From: Mucilaginibacter_A sp964244955 | GTDB taxonomy: Bacteria; Bacteroidota; Bacteroidia; Sphingobacteriales; Sphingobacteriaceae | Direction: 5' to 3' | Length of the DNA: 64,000 nt | Assembly: GCA_964244955.1 (NCBI GenBank) | Contig: CAXTKQ010000002.1 | Location: 1-64,000, forward strand | Shown: piece by piece, positions 45,860 to 53,927 of the stretch | Position numbering within the stretch: the stretch's first letter is position 1 | Layout of the letters: each line of letters opens with the position of its first letter | The notes under the pieces: model-generated | Databases searched by the model: none | What the model saw: only the letters and a program-made list of their open reading frames with translations | Told to the model about the DNA's origin: nothing | Translations under genes and position numbers: made by a program

Positions 45860-45889
45860 TTGTACATTTACATTTTAACAATACATTTG
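45860..45889 (+). promoter_or_regulatory. Consensus promoter of the XRE gene (leaderless)
   Basis: TTG at 45860, 19 bp, then TACATTTG at 45882-45889. The ATG begins 5 nt later, so transcription should start at or next to the start codon. An imperfect palindrome (TTGTACTTTACAA) just upstream may be an operator. Confidence 0.75.
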
Positions 45890-45893
45890 ACTT

Positions 45894-46292
45894 ATGACAG
45901 AACCAACCTTGCATATCGGCAGAAAAATCAGTAAGATTCGTGAGTTGCGTGGAATGAAGCAGGAAACGTTGGCAACCGAATTAGGCATTAGTCAGCAAGC
46001 TATTTCCAAAATTGAGCAGAGTGCAGATGTAGAAGATGTAGCCTTAAACAAAATTGCAGTTGCCTTAGGTATAACAAGTGAGGCCATTAAAAATTTTACT
46101 GAAGAATCAATTTTTAACTACTTCAATACATTTAATGACAATAGTGGCGCAGGTGCTTGGAGCACCAATGGTACATTTAACTTTAATCCTATTGATAAAT
46201 TGGTAGAAGTGTTTGAAGAAAATAAGAAGCTTTATGAGCAATTATTGGAAAGTGAACGTGAAAAAATAGAATTACTTAAATCCAAAAGATAA
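45894..46292 (+). CDS. XRE-family transcriptional regulator, 132 aa
   Basis: HTH about residues 8-62 (IRELRGMKQETLATELGISQ, then QQAISKIEQSADV), a middle Asn/Gly-rich stretch (FNTFNDNSGAGAWSTNGTFN) and a C-terminal coiled coil (LVEVFEENKKLYEQLLESER) for dimerisation. It is divergent from the HEPN gene and convergent with the reverse transcriptase, with only 12 nt between stops. Probably autoregulatory. Confidence 0.88.
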   Translation: MTEPTLHIGRKISKIRELRGMKQETLATELGISQQAISKIEQSADVEDVALNKIAVALGITSEAIKNFTEESIFNYFNTFNDNSGAGAWSTNGTFNFNPIDKLVEVFEENKKLYEQLLESEREKIELLKSKR

Positions 46293-46304
46293 TTTAATAC
46301 ACTC

Positions 46305-47174
46305 TCATTTAAACCCTATTTGCTGCTTAACTTTTAGAGTTTTTTCATTACTTACTTTGGTAACTCTGTTAAAATAGTTGATGCTTCCTTTCGCCTGTGG
46401 TGTTTCTTTATCATCAAAACTCTCAATTTTAGTCTTATAGCTATCTGATAATCTTAAGCCACCCCTCATTACAATCACATTTGTTACTTTCGGCATGCTG
46501 GTTTGATAGAAAGTTTTGTTGTGACTAATCTTAAAGCCCTTTGATGTGATAATATCTATAATAGTATTGGCCAATGGCTGAAAATCCATTTTTCCAGATA
46601 AAGTAATATCGTCAACAAAGGTGGTAAATGTCAGGTTATGTAATTTGGCAAATTCCTGTAATTCATTACCGGCATTCACAAAAGCAAGATTAGCTAGATA
46701 TGGTGAAGTAGGCGTTCCCTGCGGCAACATTCCTTTATAGGTGGTTAATTTAGTTAAAACATTAGCAGTTTGTGGTGCAAAGCCTCTTGACGCAAACATT
46801 TGATAAATCTGAGTATGGCTGATGCCAGGATAAAAATTCCTAAGATCAGTATTGAAAAAGAATTTATTACCCTGATGCATCTTTGCGTTTAGAATGTTAT
46901 CTCTGCGCTCAATACCGCCAAAGGCATACGATGGTAACTTAATTCGTTTGAATACATTCCTGTAAATGCCACGCTGCACATTTTTTAAAAGTGTAATACT
47001 GGGGTATAAATCTCTTGTTCTCAATTTTCCATTCTTATCCTTTAATTGTACTCCGTCTTTACCTAACTTGGGATTGCTGATTAAATAATAAAACTTTTCT
47101 ATATTATCTACGAGATAATTTAACTCGTTAGGTTTAATATTCAGTATCTGGCAAAGCTTAAAAGTATCAAGCAT
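46305..47174 (-). CDS. Retron-type reverse transcriptase, 289 aa
   Basis: RT fold in order: LYPSITLLKNVQRGIYRNVF (RT1), LPSYAFGGIERRDNILNAKMH (RT2), catalytic D110 in FNTDLRNFYPGIS (RT3), PQGTPTSPYLANL at 151-163 (RT4) and F-V-D-D at 186-189 with the catalytic Asp pair (RT5; most RTs have YADD). The region 229-236 (KVTNVIVM) matches the position of the retron VTG motif. No maturase, thumb X or endonuclease domain follows, which excludes group II introns. It lies 6 nt after an HTH gene in an apparent three-gene operon. Retron RTs make msDNA and act in phage defence. Confidence 0.85.
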   Translation of the reverse strand: MLDTFKLCQILNIKPNELNYLVDNIEKFYYLISNPKLGKDGVQLKDKNGKLRTRDLYPSITLLKNVQRGIYRNVFKRIKLPSYAFGGIERRDNILNAKMHQGNKFFFNTDLRNFYPGISHTQIYQMFASRGFAPQTANVLTKLTTYKGMLPQGTPTSPYLANLAFVNAGNELQEFAKLHNLTFTTFVDDITLSGKMDFQPLANTIIDIITSKGFKISHNKTFYQTSMPKVTNVIVMRGGLRLSDSYKTKIESFDDKETPQAKGSINYFNRVTKVSNEKTLKVKQQIGFK

Positions 47175-47180
47175 GGTTGT

Positions 47181-47465
47181 TTAAAAAAAGTTATGTATCA
47201 TTCCTTTAATAGAGGGTTCAATAATTTTAAAAGTTTCCTGCTTCTTTGGATCAATATCTTCTATAGATAATGACATGAAAAACAATATGGGTAGCGGTAC
47301 CTCTAAAGCAGCGGCAATCGTTTTCAAAACGGATAAAGCCGGTTCCTTTTGATTATTTTCGATTTTTGACAGGTAAGCTTGTGTCATATCGCATTTATCA
47401 GCCAGTTCATTTTGCTTGTAACCTTTTTTGACACGGTACTCTTTAATACTATTTCCTAAATCCAT
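47181..47465 (-). CDS. XRE-type HTH protein, probable retron accessory
   Basis: A 94-aa protein with a Cro/CI HTH (residues 6-60: YRVKKGYKQNELADKCDMTQ, then AYLSKIENNQKEPALSV) and a hydrophobic tail with a possible helix (LEVPLPILFFMSLSIEDI). It lies directly upstream of the RT gene with a 6-nt gap. HTH proteins are known accessory genes in some retron types; whether it is a regulator, antitoxin or effector cannot be told. Confidence 0.82.
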   Translation of the reverse strand: MDLGNSIKEYRVKKGYKQNELADKCDMTQAYLSKIENNQKEPALSVLKTIAAALEVPLPILFFMSLSIEDIDPKKQETFKIIEPSIKGMIHNFF

Positions 47466-47493
47466 GATAATTAGATAAAATAGGGGTGTCAGA

Positions 47494-47733
47494 TTAAAAC
47501 AGGTTCTTGAAGTGGTCTGCTACAGTAAATACTTTCATTAGAATACCAACAACCTTAATGCAAAGGTCAGCATTGGCATGAAGTTCCTGGGCTTCGCCCA
47601 TCTCTTCAAGTTTTGTAATACAGTCTTTTAAAAGAACTTGCTCGTCCTCTGAGAACGAACAGCAGTAGTTTGAAATGATGCTCCTAATACCTTGTATAAG
47701 GGCATCGTTGTTTTTGATACCATGATTTTGCAT
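47494..47733 (-). CDS. Small hypothetical protein in the retron-like operon
   Basis: I choose the ATG at 47733 (MQNHGIKNNDALIQGIRSII, 79 aa); an earlier ATG at 47787 would make 97 aa. It is a helical, acidic protein with three Cys (NYCCSFSEDEQVLLKDC) and no known domain. It lies 28 nt before the HTH gene. It could be a toxin or effector of the cassette, but nothing in the sequence shows function. Confidence 0.6.
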   Translation of the reverse strand: MQNHGIKNNDALIQGIRSIISNYCCSFSEDEQVLLKDCITKLEEMGEAQELHANADLCIKVVGILMKVFTVADHFKNLF

Positions 47734-47787
47734 GATCTGTGAATTGAATTTAATTAGGCGAAATTGCCTTCCTATATTCCCAACCAC

Positions 47788-48145
47788 GCTGTAATTAAAT
47801 TCACAATTGTTGCTCGTTACGCACCCCTATAAAATCTTGCTTCCTATAAAAAATAGAAATATTAGTATGATTCGGATTAACCTGTTAGTAGTGGCTAATA
47901 TCGTCAATGATGTTGTAGCGGCTCTGAGTACAAGTTAGCGGTTACCCGTTAGCAGCAGTGCAGAAGTCGTGCAAGGTCAAGATCACCTAAAGACCTAATT
48001 AAAGGTTGTGTATTGCTACACTTTACGATTTGAACCAATTACATTTAAGTTTCAAAAACATTTCAAAGAACATGATGCAATATTAACTTATATTCCTGAC
48101 AGTACAAAATAAAAAGCAATAAATATTTTAAGAGGCATTAAATAA
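47788..48145 (-). ncRNA. Candidate retron msr-msd region
   Basis: 358 bp without a gene directly upstream of the retron-like operon, the expected place of the ncRNA. On the minus strand it contains several TTAGC/GCTAAC units, a GTGTAGCAATACAC hairpin near 48003-48026 and an inverted repeat ATATTAG...CTAATAT (47859-47865 and 47895-47901). I could not fold a complete a1/a2 structure by eye, so exact ends are unknown. Confidence 0.35.
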
Positions 48146-48778
48146 CTATTTACGCTTTCTGTTTTTATGAATGGAATGATCATCTTTCCGTTGCATGTTT
48201 ATGCTGTCAATAGCTGTAGATTTTTCTAATGCTTCATTTTCGAGTTGTTCAGTTGCATCTTCCATTACTTTTGGATTTTTAGCATAGTATTGATCAGCCC
48301 ATTTTGCCGGAATAGAATAAACTTGTCTGATCGCTCGAAATTTTATATCGTTTGCCTCTAATCGGTTAGTCTCGACCCAAAGGTGAGCGCACACTCCTGT
48401 GCTTACAGCAGTTACGATTAGTAACATCACTCCCGCAATTATCCCACCTTTAGTAGTGAAGTCAAACTGATGCTTAACCTTTATTGGCAGTGATTTTTGT
48501 ATTGCTGACAGTATAATTTTTATCTCCGATAGGCCATGTTGTATTTGCTCTGCAGGGTATTCAATATTGAGTTTACCAAATGCAGCATTCAGATCATTGC
48601 TTTCCTTATTATATCTCATTAAGAAAACTTCGAATATCTTTTGTAGCGCTTCGAAATGCAGCGAGTAATCTGTAATCTTTACTTCTTTTTTTTCCAGATC
48701 TGTTATTTTTTTAATAAGGCTATCGATAAGTTCATCAGTCCCGTCCATGCGTTCGGTAAGCTCTTGTATCTCTTTCAT
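48146..48778 (-). CDS. Membrane-anchored coiled-coil protein of the mobilization cluster
   Basis: A 210-aa protein: N-terminal coiled coil (ELTERMDGTDELIDSLIKKI), one transmembrane helix (about 124-145, GGIIAGVMLLIVTAVSTGVC), and a basic C-terminus (HSIHKNRKRK). It lies 19 nt after the relaxase gene on the same strand. Genes of this shape follow relaxases in many Bacteroidota elements; a role in docking the relaxosome at the membrane is inferred. Confidence 0.75.
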   Translation of the reverse strand: MKEIQELTERMDGTDELIDSLIKKITDLEKKEVKITDYSLHFEALQKIFEVFLMRYNKESNDLNAAFGKLNIEYPAEQIQHGLSEIKIILSAIQKSLPIKVKHQFDFTTKGGIIAGVMLLIVTAVSTGVCAHLWVETNRLEANDIKFRAIRQVYSIPAKWADQYYAKNPKVMEDATEQLENEALEKSTAIDSINMQRKDDHSIHKNRKRK

Positions 48779-48797
48779 CTTAAAAATTTATTGCTAT

Positions 48798-49742
48798 TTA
48801 TCGTGTGTTTGTCCGTGCTTGTTTCTTCCTGTGCCTGTTGCGGCCATGAATAGCTTCGTCGTCTACGTCATCAGCTATCTCAACTGACAGACTTCCTGAT
48901 AGATCAGTGCCAAAAATTTGAGCTTGTTTTAAATAAGAAATTTCCAATTCGCCGCTCTGTTCATTACTATTAAGTATTTCTCTTAACTGATCTGCCAAAA
49001 TCTTTTCCTGTGGCTCCTGTAGCGCTTCTATGGCGTGGCTAAGCTTTGCATAACTTAAACTACGGTCAATCTCCGATCCTTTAAATTTGTATTCGCCCTT
49101 GCTGAAACTAATACCCTGTACTTCGGTAGTGCCACTTTTATATTTGAGGTGGGTAACAATACGCTGTTTAGCCAATACCTGCTTTAGCTCGTTGATATTT
49201 TTTACTTTTTTGCTGGCCGCCTTGATGGCATCGAATAATTCATATTTGATTTTGTCCTCGCCTTTTAGCTGTAGGCGATTGACCCGCCCTTTACCCGGTG
49301 CCAGGTAAAGACCATGTTTTAAAGTCAATTCTTTTGCTACCTGTACATTCCGCTGCTTTTGAAAGTTATCCGAGATGGTTTTGCCGTTGTTGCTCACTCG
49401 GTTGTAAACGATGTGTATATGCGGATGTTCTTTATCCCGGTGCTTTACGATTAAGTACTGGGTGTCCTGTATCTTCATTTTTTGCAGATACTCTTTCGCC
49501 AACATCACCATTACCTCATCGTTCAACTTAGCGGCATCGTTTACGCTCCAGCTTAAAGCAATATGACCGACTGCTTTTCCTAAGTTAGGATTGTACTTTC
49601 GTTGCAGGTTAAAATCATTGATGATCTGGTTAACCTGCTGCATTCTTACACCTGCTGCATCCAAGATAACAGCATCATGCTTTTGTACCACATAGCGGAT
49701 GCACCCGCCAAAGCTTTTACCCGTTATCACTTTCCCTATCAT
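48798..49742 (-). CDS. Relaxase / mobilization nuclease (MobB-like, PF03432)
   Basis: A 314-aa protein: opening GKVITGKSFGGCIRYVV, HIALSWS at about 60-66, and the metal-binding triad H106/H108/H110 in KEHPHIHIVYNRVS. The nucleophilic Tyr is probably among Y18, Y50 and Y95. It nicks oriT and pilots the strand during transfer. It overlaps the MobC-like stop by 26 nt, so they are cotranslated. Its presence without Tra genes defines the element as mobilizable. Confidence 0.93.
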   Translation of the reverse strand: MIGKVITGKSFGGCIRYVVQKHDAVILDAAGVRMQQVNQIINDFNLQRKYNPNLGKAVGHIALSWSVNDAAKLNDEVMVMLAKEYLQKMKIQDTQYLIVKHRDKEHPHIHIVYNRVSNNGKTISDNFQKQRNVQVAKELTLKHGLYLAPGKGRVNRLQLKGEDKIKYELFDAIKAASKKVKNINELKQVLAKQRIVTHLKYKSGTTEVQGISFSKGEYKFKGSEIDRSLSYAKLSHAIEALQEPQEKILADQLREILNSNEQSGELEISYLKQAQIFGTDLSGSLSVEIADDVDDEAIHGRNRHRKKQARTNTR

Positions 49743-50121
49743 TGTTATTGAGATGTTTTAAAGTAATATCTATCTCTTTCAAAATTTTATCGCAGTTGCG
49801 AACTACAGTCAATAAACCCACCTGATGCGCAAGCTTTGTTAGTTGGTTAAGATTGTTGGCCAATTCGGCAAGCATCCAAAGGATGCGCCGCTCTTCGTCG
49901 GTCAACCGGGGAATAATCTTGGCGTTTTTAGCCGCCGCCCTTATCCAACTGCTTGATCGCATTCCGGCGGTTTTGGCTTTACTATCGATATAAAAGCGCT
50001 CTGTCGCTGTCATCCGAATGCGGATAATCAACTCCCGCTTTACCCTTTTCTTTGGCGCACCACCTTTATTTTTTGGCTGGGTTATCTGCTGTTTATTGGT
50101 TGTCTTTGCTGTAGCTCCCAT
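49717..50121 (-). CDS. MobC-like relaxosome accessory protein
   Basis: A 134-aa basic protein: lysine-rich N-terminus (NKGGAPKKRVKRE), ribbon-helix-helix-like segment (RIRMTATERFYIDSKAKTAG), and MobC C-terminal pattern (LAELANNLNQLTKLAHQVG). It should bind oriT and help the relaxase nick DNA. It lies directly upstream of the relaxase gene with overlap. Confidence 0.88.
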   Translation of the reverse strand: MGATAKTTNKQQITQPKNKGGAPKKRVKRELIIRIRMTATERFYIDSKAKTAGMRSSSWIRAAAKNAKIIPRLTDEERRILWMLAELANNLNQLTKLAHQVGLLTVVRNCDKILKEIDITLKHLNNNDRESDNG

Positions 50122-50129
50122 TGGTTAAC

Positions 50130-50290
50130 TCCTTGCGATTTCTTCGATTTTTTTCCTTTTGCAACCATCGGGCGCAAAAGGCAAGTTTGCCCGGAGCCGA
50201 CAGGCATCCGGGATGTTTTTGTGGCAACAAAAACACAAACTTGCTCCATGTTACCGGATAGAATATCCGCGATATTGTTTATCGCTGTAC
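50130..50290. other. Possible origin of transfer (oriT)
   Basis: About 200 gene-free bases directly upstream of mobC and the relaxase gene. They hold a hairpin CCCGGA...TCCGGG (50189-50212), AAGTTTG/CAAACTT inverted sequences (50183 and 50238) and a TTTTGTGGCAACAAAAACAC near-palindrome. Position and structure suit oriT; the nick site is not identifiable. Confidence 0.4.
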
Positions 50291-50322
50291 GGTGTATCGC
50301 AAATGGTTTTAAGCTGTTAATT

Positions 50323-50622
50323 TTACATCCCTGCTTTGTCCATAAGCAAGGTGACCCGGCTTGCGATATGCTTATCAAAAGAAGGGTCATATATGAGGTA
50401 TTCGTGGCCGATCAGTTCCTTTAGGCACTTGTGATAAGTCGCCGGTGAACGGATACCGGATGTTGCCATCAGCGTGCTCCGTGTTACCCGGAAAGGAGTA
50501 CTGTACTGCTGTTCCTGCCATAAGCAAAGCATAGCCGTATATAAGCTGATATGAAAAGGGCCAAGCCCTTTGTGTTTTTGGATTGCCTTCAGTAAGGCCA
50601 TTTCAGGAAGTGCCTTTTTCAT
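50323..50622 (-). CDS. Small DNA-binding-like protein of the element, 99 aa
   Basis: The pattern GLGPFHISLYTAMLCLWQEQ, then VTRSTLMATSGIRSPATYHK, CLKELIGHEYLIYDPS resembles a winged-helix replication or transfer regulator (DnaD/RepA-N-like), often found with a MerR/excisionase-like partner in Bacteroidota elements. Its ATG overlaps the stop of the upstream HTH gene by 4 nt. Exact function unknown. Confidence 0.7.
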   Translation of the reverse strand: MKKALPEMALLKAIQKHKGLGPFHISLYTAMLCLWQEQQYSTPFRVTRSTLMATSGIRSPATYHKCLKELIGHEYLIYDPSFDKHIASRVTLLMDKAGM

Positions 50623-50888
50623 TTAACACCTCCTTTTTCTAACAGCTTCATGATGTCCTGGTAACGGTAATACATCATACCACCTATTTTGGAATAGGTA
50701 AGTGTGCCGTTAATACGCAGTTTCTGTAAGGTACCAGGCGAGATACCTAACAGCTTTCTTACTTCGTTGCTTTTCAGCCATTCTTTGTTTTGTGGTTTTG
50801 CATTGCCGCCGAATGCGTCTTTTAGTTCCTGTACCAGTTCTGCCTTGAACTTTTTCAGGTCTTCTTTGGTTAAAATCTCTATTTCCAT
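50619..50888 (-). CDS. HTH_17/excisionase-family DNA-binding protein
   Basis: An 89-aa protein with a MerR-like winged HTH in the C-terminal 55 residues: EWLKSNEVRKLLGISPGTLQ, then KLRINGTLTYSKIGGMMYYR. The N-terminal 30 residues are charged. In Bacteroidota elements this type controls excision and mobilization genes. It is the first gene of an operon with the 99-aa protein and probably mob genes. Confidence 0.85.
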   Translation of the reverse strand: MEIEILTKEDLKKFKAELVQELKDAFGGNAKPQNKEWLKSNEVRKLLGISPGTLQKLRINGTLTYSKIGGMMYYRYQDIMKLLEKGGVK

Positions 50889-51083
50889 CTGTACTCCGTT
50901 TTTTGGTTAACGGGACAAATGTATATGGCCAAATAGCCGATGTCATGACCACCGGATTTAGATGGTCATGTATAAAAGGCGAACAAGATAAGTGTAATAG
51001 AGGCTAACTAATTGATAAGGTATTGTATAGCATCATTAGAGAGGCATGGTGATTATAGCGAAACAGCATAAGAGAAAGCCATT

Positions 51084-51869
51084 CTAGGGTTGATTGATTT
51101 TCCTGACTGCTTTATTTGGGGTGTACGGGACTATCTTAAACAGCTTATTTTCTGGTTGCACCAAAGTACCCTTTACGCCAATGTCGTTCTGTTTATCGGA
51201 GAAATAATTCTTAGCGGTCTCTATGGGGATATTCTTGCCTGCGATAGAGAAATACTTACTGAGCATTTTATAATACGGTGTCTTATGATCACAGCGGAGT
51301 AGCTTCCGTTCTGATGGTAATTGCAGATCGCGCAGTTGCTGAATCAAGTCAATTACTGTTGCCAGGTGGCCTTCTTCTATCCTGATCTTTTGCACCACAT
51401 CATATTCTTTCATTTCGCTGATATGCTTCTCCAATGCTGCTATTTGGTTTTGCAGCCTGGCAATAGTCGCATCCTTCTCTGTGTAAACTTCAAGCTGAGG
51501 GCGAACCGCCCATTGGTCGATAGAATTCAGGTAATCGGCAAATGCCCTTAACTGTGCCTTTTGAATATTTGTTCGCTCATGTTTGTTTTTAGAGCCAGGA
51601 TTGTCTTCTTTGATCAATACAGCGATGCCGTCTTGTATAAGATCCCTTAAGTGCTTATAAAATTCAATTTCTTGCGAGCCTGCATTTACCTTTAAAAAAT
51701 AATCCAGGTGATATTTGTAAAATGGTTCAAATTCATTTTCCTTACGTTCATATAAGTTATTCAAAAAATGGCGGTCATAATGGCCCCGCCACCATGAAAA
51801 GGGCATGCCAATATCGAACGGATGTTCGCGTTTTTTAAAGCGGGCAAGAGGTTTGAAATATTCTTTCAT
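51084..51869 (-). CDS. Conserved mobile-element protein, 261 aa (RteC-like layout)
   Basis: Not firmly recognised. It has FDIGMPFSWWRGHYDRHFLN, YERKENEFEPFYKYHLDYFL (shared by Bacteroidota element proteins as I remember them), a coiled coil (ATIARLQNQIAALEKHISEM), and a C-terminal LLRCDHKTPYYKMLSKYF. No membrane segment or catalytic motif. Its place between the HTH gene and the accessory module suggests a regulator of excision or transfer such as RteC; this is weak. Confidence 0.55.
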   Translation of the reverse strand: MKEYFKPLARFKKREHPFDIGMPFSWWRGHYDRHFLNNLYERKENEFEPFYKYHLDYFLKVNAGSQEIEFYKHLRDLIQDGIAVLIKEDNPGSKNKHERTNIQKAQLRAFADYLNSIDQWAVRPQLEVYTEKDATIARLQNQIAALEKHISEMKEYDVVQKIRIEEGHLATVIDLIQQLRDLQLPSERKLLRCDHKTPYYKMLSKYFSIAGKNIPIETAKNYFSDKQNDIGVKGTLVQPENKLFKIVPYTPNKAVRKINQP

Positions 51870-52252
51870 GAGGATACATAATTGATCAACATGAACAAAG
51901 ATGATAAAATTTAGATTATGCCAAATAACCCGATGTCCTGTAATTAATACTTATATGTTGGCTAATATTAGCTTTCGCTAACTTTTATAGGTACCGACAA
52001 CCAAAAAAAAATTATGAGTGATGATTTAACGATAATGTTCAGTTATCCTTTATTGGTTAACAATGCTTCGATATCATACAATTTTTTAAATCTTGCCAAA
52101 TAATGATTATGGGTTTACGCGAAACACGAATTTGCCGAACGGCAAGAGGTCGTGACCATAAATAAATCAGATTTTCATATACTTTTAGAAGCGGATCTAA
52201 AGTTCATTAAAATTTGATAAATAACTACTTATGAAAAAAACTAAAAATATTA
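51870..52252. other. Gene-free AT-rich spacer
   Basis: It holds the perfect palindrome GCTAATATTAGC (51961-51972) followed by TTAGCTTTCGCTAA (51969-51982), which could be regulator sites; otherwise no gene is seen. Confidence 0.55.
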
Positions 52253-52288
52253 GTTGACAAACTAAATTATATTACTAAATTTGTCAAC
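52253..52288 (+). promoter_or_regulatory. Consensus promoter inside a perfect 9-bp palindromic operator
   Basis: GTTGACAAA (52253-52261) and TTTGTCAAC (52280-52288) are exact inverted copies. They contain TTG at 52254 and TAAATTTG at 52276-52283, 19 bp apart, an ideal Bacteroidota promoter. A repressor bound here would cover both boxes; the downstream XRE protein is the obvious candidate. Confidence 0.88.
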
Positions 52289-52300
52289 ACACACAAAACT

Positions 52301-53371
52301 ATGGACGCACTTGATGAAAATATTTTCGGAAACCGCCTAAAATTAGGCAGGAAAATGGCGGGCCTTTCGTTACAAGATTTGGCCAACGCCCTGGAAAACC
52401 GTGTCACTAAACAAGCGTTAAATAAATATGAGTTAGGTGCAATGAAGCCTAATGCAGAAGTATTAATGCTTATATCAAAATGCTTGAATCAAGCGCCGGA
52501 CTATTTTTTCAGAAAACAACAAATAGATCTTGGAAGCATTCTATTTCGGAAAAAAAGTAGCTTGTCTAAAAAAGATGAGGAAGCGATCATAGAGAAGACC
52601 CGTGATTATGTTGAGCGTTGTACTGAACTGGAAAATATTTTAGGCGTTTTTCAGCATTTTCATAATCCACTTGAACATTTGATCATCTCGCATAAAGACG
52701 ATGTCGAAAAAGCAGCTGATCAACTGCGTTTAGAGTGGAATCTCGGAGATACCCCCGTATCTAATATAACTGAAATGTTGGAACTTAGGGGAATTAAAGT
52801 GTTACTGCTCAATGATGTTGAAGATATTGATGGTTTGTCTGCTGTTACCTCTTCCGGCGTGCCCTTATTAATGGTCAATACCAAGGATAAACCGACCGAG
52901 CGCATTCGTTTTACCATCATACACGAGTTAGCCCATTTGCTGTTGAAGTTTAGTGAGGAGATTGCAGAGAACCTGATAGAGAAACTTTGCCATTATTTCG
53001 CCAGCTGTTTTTTAATCCCCACTAAAAAGCTGATCGCTATGATAGGGGCTGCTAAACGCAGTTATATTGCTATTAATGAACTCATTTTAATAAAGCAGCA
53101 TTTTGGGATTTCTCTTAGAGCAGTGCTCCATCGTTTATCAGAGTTAGAAATTATTATCCCGGTGTATTACCAAAAGTGGAGTGTTTATTTATCCAAAACT
53201 TATGGCGGAAAAAAAGAGCCTGGAGAATATCCAATTGCAGAACGCTCGACTTTGTTTGAAAGATTAACCAACAGGGCACTTGCGGAAGGGATGATAAGCA
53301 TAAGCAAAGCTGCATCGTTAACAGGCATTTCGGTTAACTTATTAAGGAAAGGGTTAGGAAGTGTCAGCTAA
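52301..53371 (+). CDS. XRE regulator fused to ImmA/IrrE metallopeptidase domain
   Basis: A 356-aa protein: XRE HTH at about 10-60 (LKLGRKMAGLSLQDLANALE), then an ImmA/IrrE peptidase domain with the zinc motif IIHELAHLLL (H-E-x-x-H) around residue 207 and a further helical region. Such proteins repress an operon and act as antitoxin or stress sensor through self or partner cleavage. It overlaps the PIN gene by 11 nt. The promoter palindrome just upstream fits autorepression. The 5' leader is only about 10 nt. Confidence 0.92.
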   Translation: MDALDENIFGNRLKLGRKMAGLSLQDLANALENRVTKQALNKYELGAMKPNAEVLMLISKCLNQAPDYFFRKQQIDLGSILFRKKSSLSKKDEEAIIEKTRDYVERCTELENILGVFQHFHNPLEHLIISHKDDVEKAADQLRLEWNLGDTPVSNITEMLELRGIKVLLLNDVEDIDGLSAVTSSGVPLLMVNTKDKPTERIRFTIIHELAHLLLKFSEEIAENLIEKLCHYFASCFLIPTKKLIAMIGAAKRSYIAINELILIKQHFGISLRAVLHRLSELEIIIPVYYQKWSVYLSKTYGGKKEPGEYPIAERSTLFERLTNRALAEGMISISKAASLTGISVNLLRKGLGSVS

Positions 53372-53870
53372 ACCCTGTATCGTCATCAAAGATGCCTGTA
53401 TCCTTTTCGATTTAATCGATTTGGATTTATTGGAAAAATTTTACTTACTGGACGTTACACCCGTGACTACCGGGTTTGTTGTTTCCGAGGTTTTGGATGA
53501 TACACAGGCTGCCCTATTGAACCAAGGGATAAATTTAGGCAAACTGACCGTTTACAATGACGGTGATTTGGCTACAATTGCGGCCCTTAGTGAAGAGCAC
53601 GCCGGCTTGAGTTTTGCTGATTGCTCCGTTCTTGAACTATCCTTCAGAGTTCCTGGCCTTATATTAAGCGCTGACAAAAGTTTACGAAATGAGGCTAAAC
53701 GTCGCGGACTAATTGTAAAAGGGCTTTTATGGGTAATCAATCAGCTTTTCGAAAACCAAATAATGAGCAAAGAAGAATGCTTGGAGAAGTTGGAACAATA
53801 TCCACTAATAAACCCAAGAACTCCCAAAAAAGATATTCAACTATTAATTGAAAAGCTTAATACGGTATAA
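53361..53870 (+). CDS. PIN-like domain protein (putative toxin RNase)
   Basis: A 169-aa protein with PIN-type acidic residues: D11 (VIKDACILFDL), E43 (VVSEVLDD), D87 (FADCSVLELS) and D105 (LSADKSLRNEAKRRG). The fold order matches DUF3368/PIN nucleases. It starts inside the XRE-ImmA/IrrE coding region, typical of toxin-antitoxin pairs where the regulator comes first. It probably cuts RNA when released; the target is unknown. Confidence 0.82.
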   Translation: MSAKPCIVIKDACILFDLIDLDLLEKFYLLDVTPVTTGFVVSEVLDDTQAALLNQGINLGKLTVYNDGDLATIAALSEEHAGLSFADCSVLELSFRVPGLILSADKSLRNEAKRRGLIVKGLLWVINQLFENQIMSKEECLEKLEQYPLINPRTPKKDIQLLIEKLNTV

Positions 53871-53896
53871 CTCAACAAACTATAGTATGAATAATT

Positions 53897-53904
53897 TATA
53901 TTTG
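53897..53904 (+). promoter_or_regulatory. Possible -7 box of the membrane/radical-SAM/UDG operon
   Basis: TATATTTG (TAnnTTTG) 23 nt before the start at 53928. No TTG is seen at the ideal distance, so the promoter may be weak or need an activator. Confidence 0.45.
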
Positions 53905-53927
53905 TTTAAACCATAACTAAATCACTT

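Noticed and set aside
46305..47174. Group II intron or diversity-generating retroelement RT
   Set aside because: No maturase or endonuclease domain, no intron RNA domain V, no template/variable repeat pair nearby, and the adjacent HTH gene fits a retron.
50082..50390. A 102-aa frame overlapping mobC and the 99-aa gene
   Set aside because: It overlaps real genes at both ends and crosses the candidate oriT; no family character.
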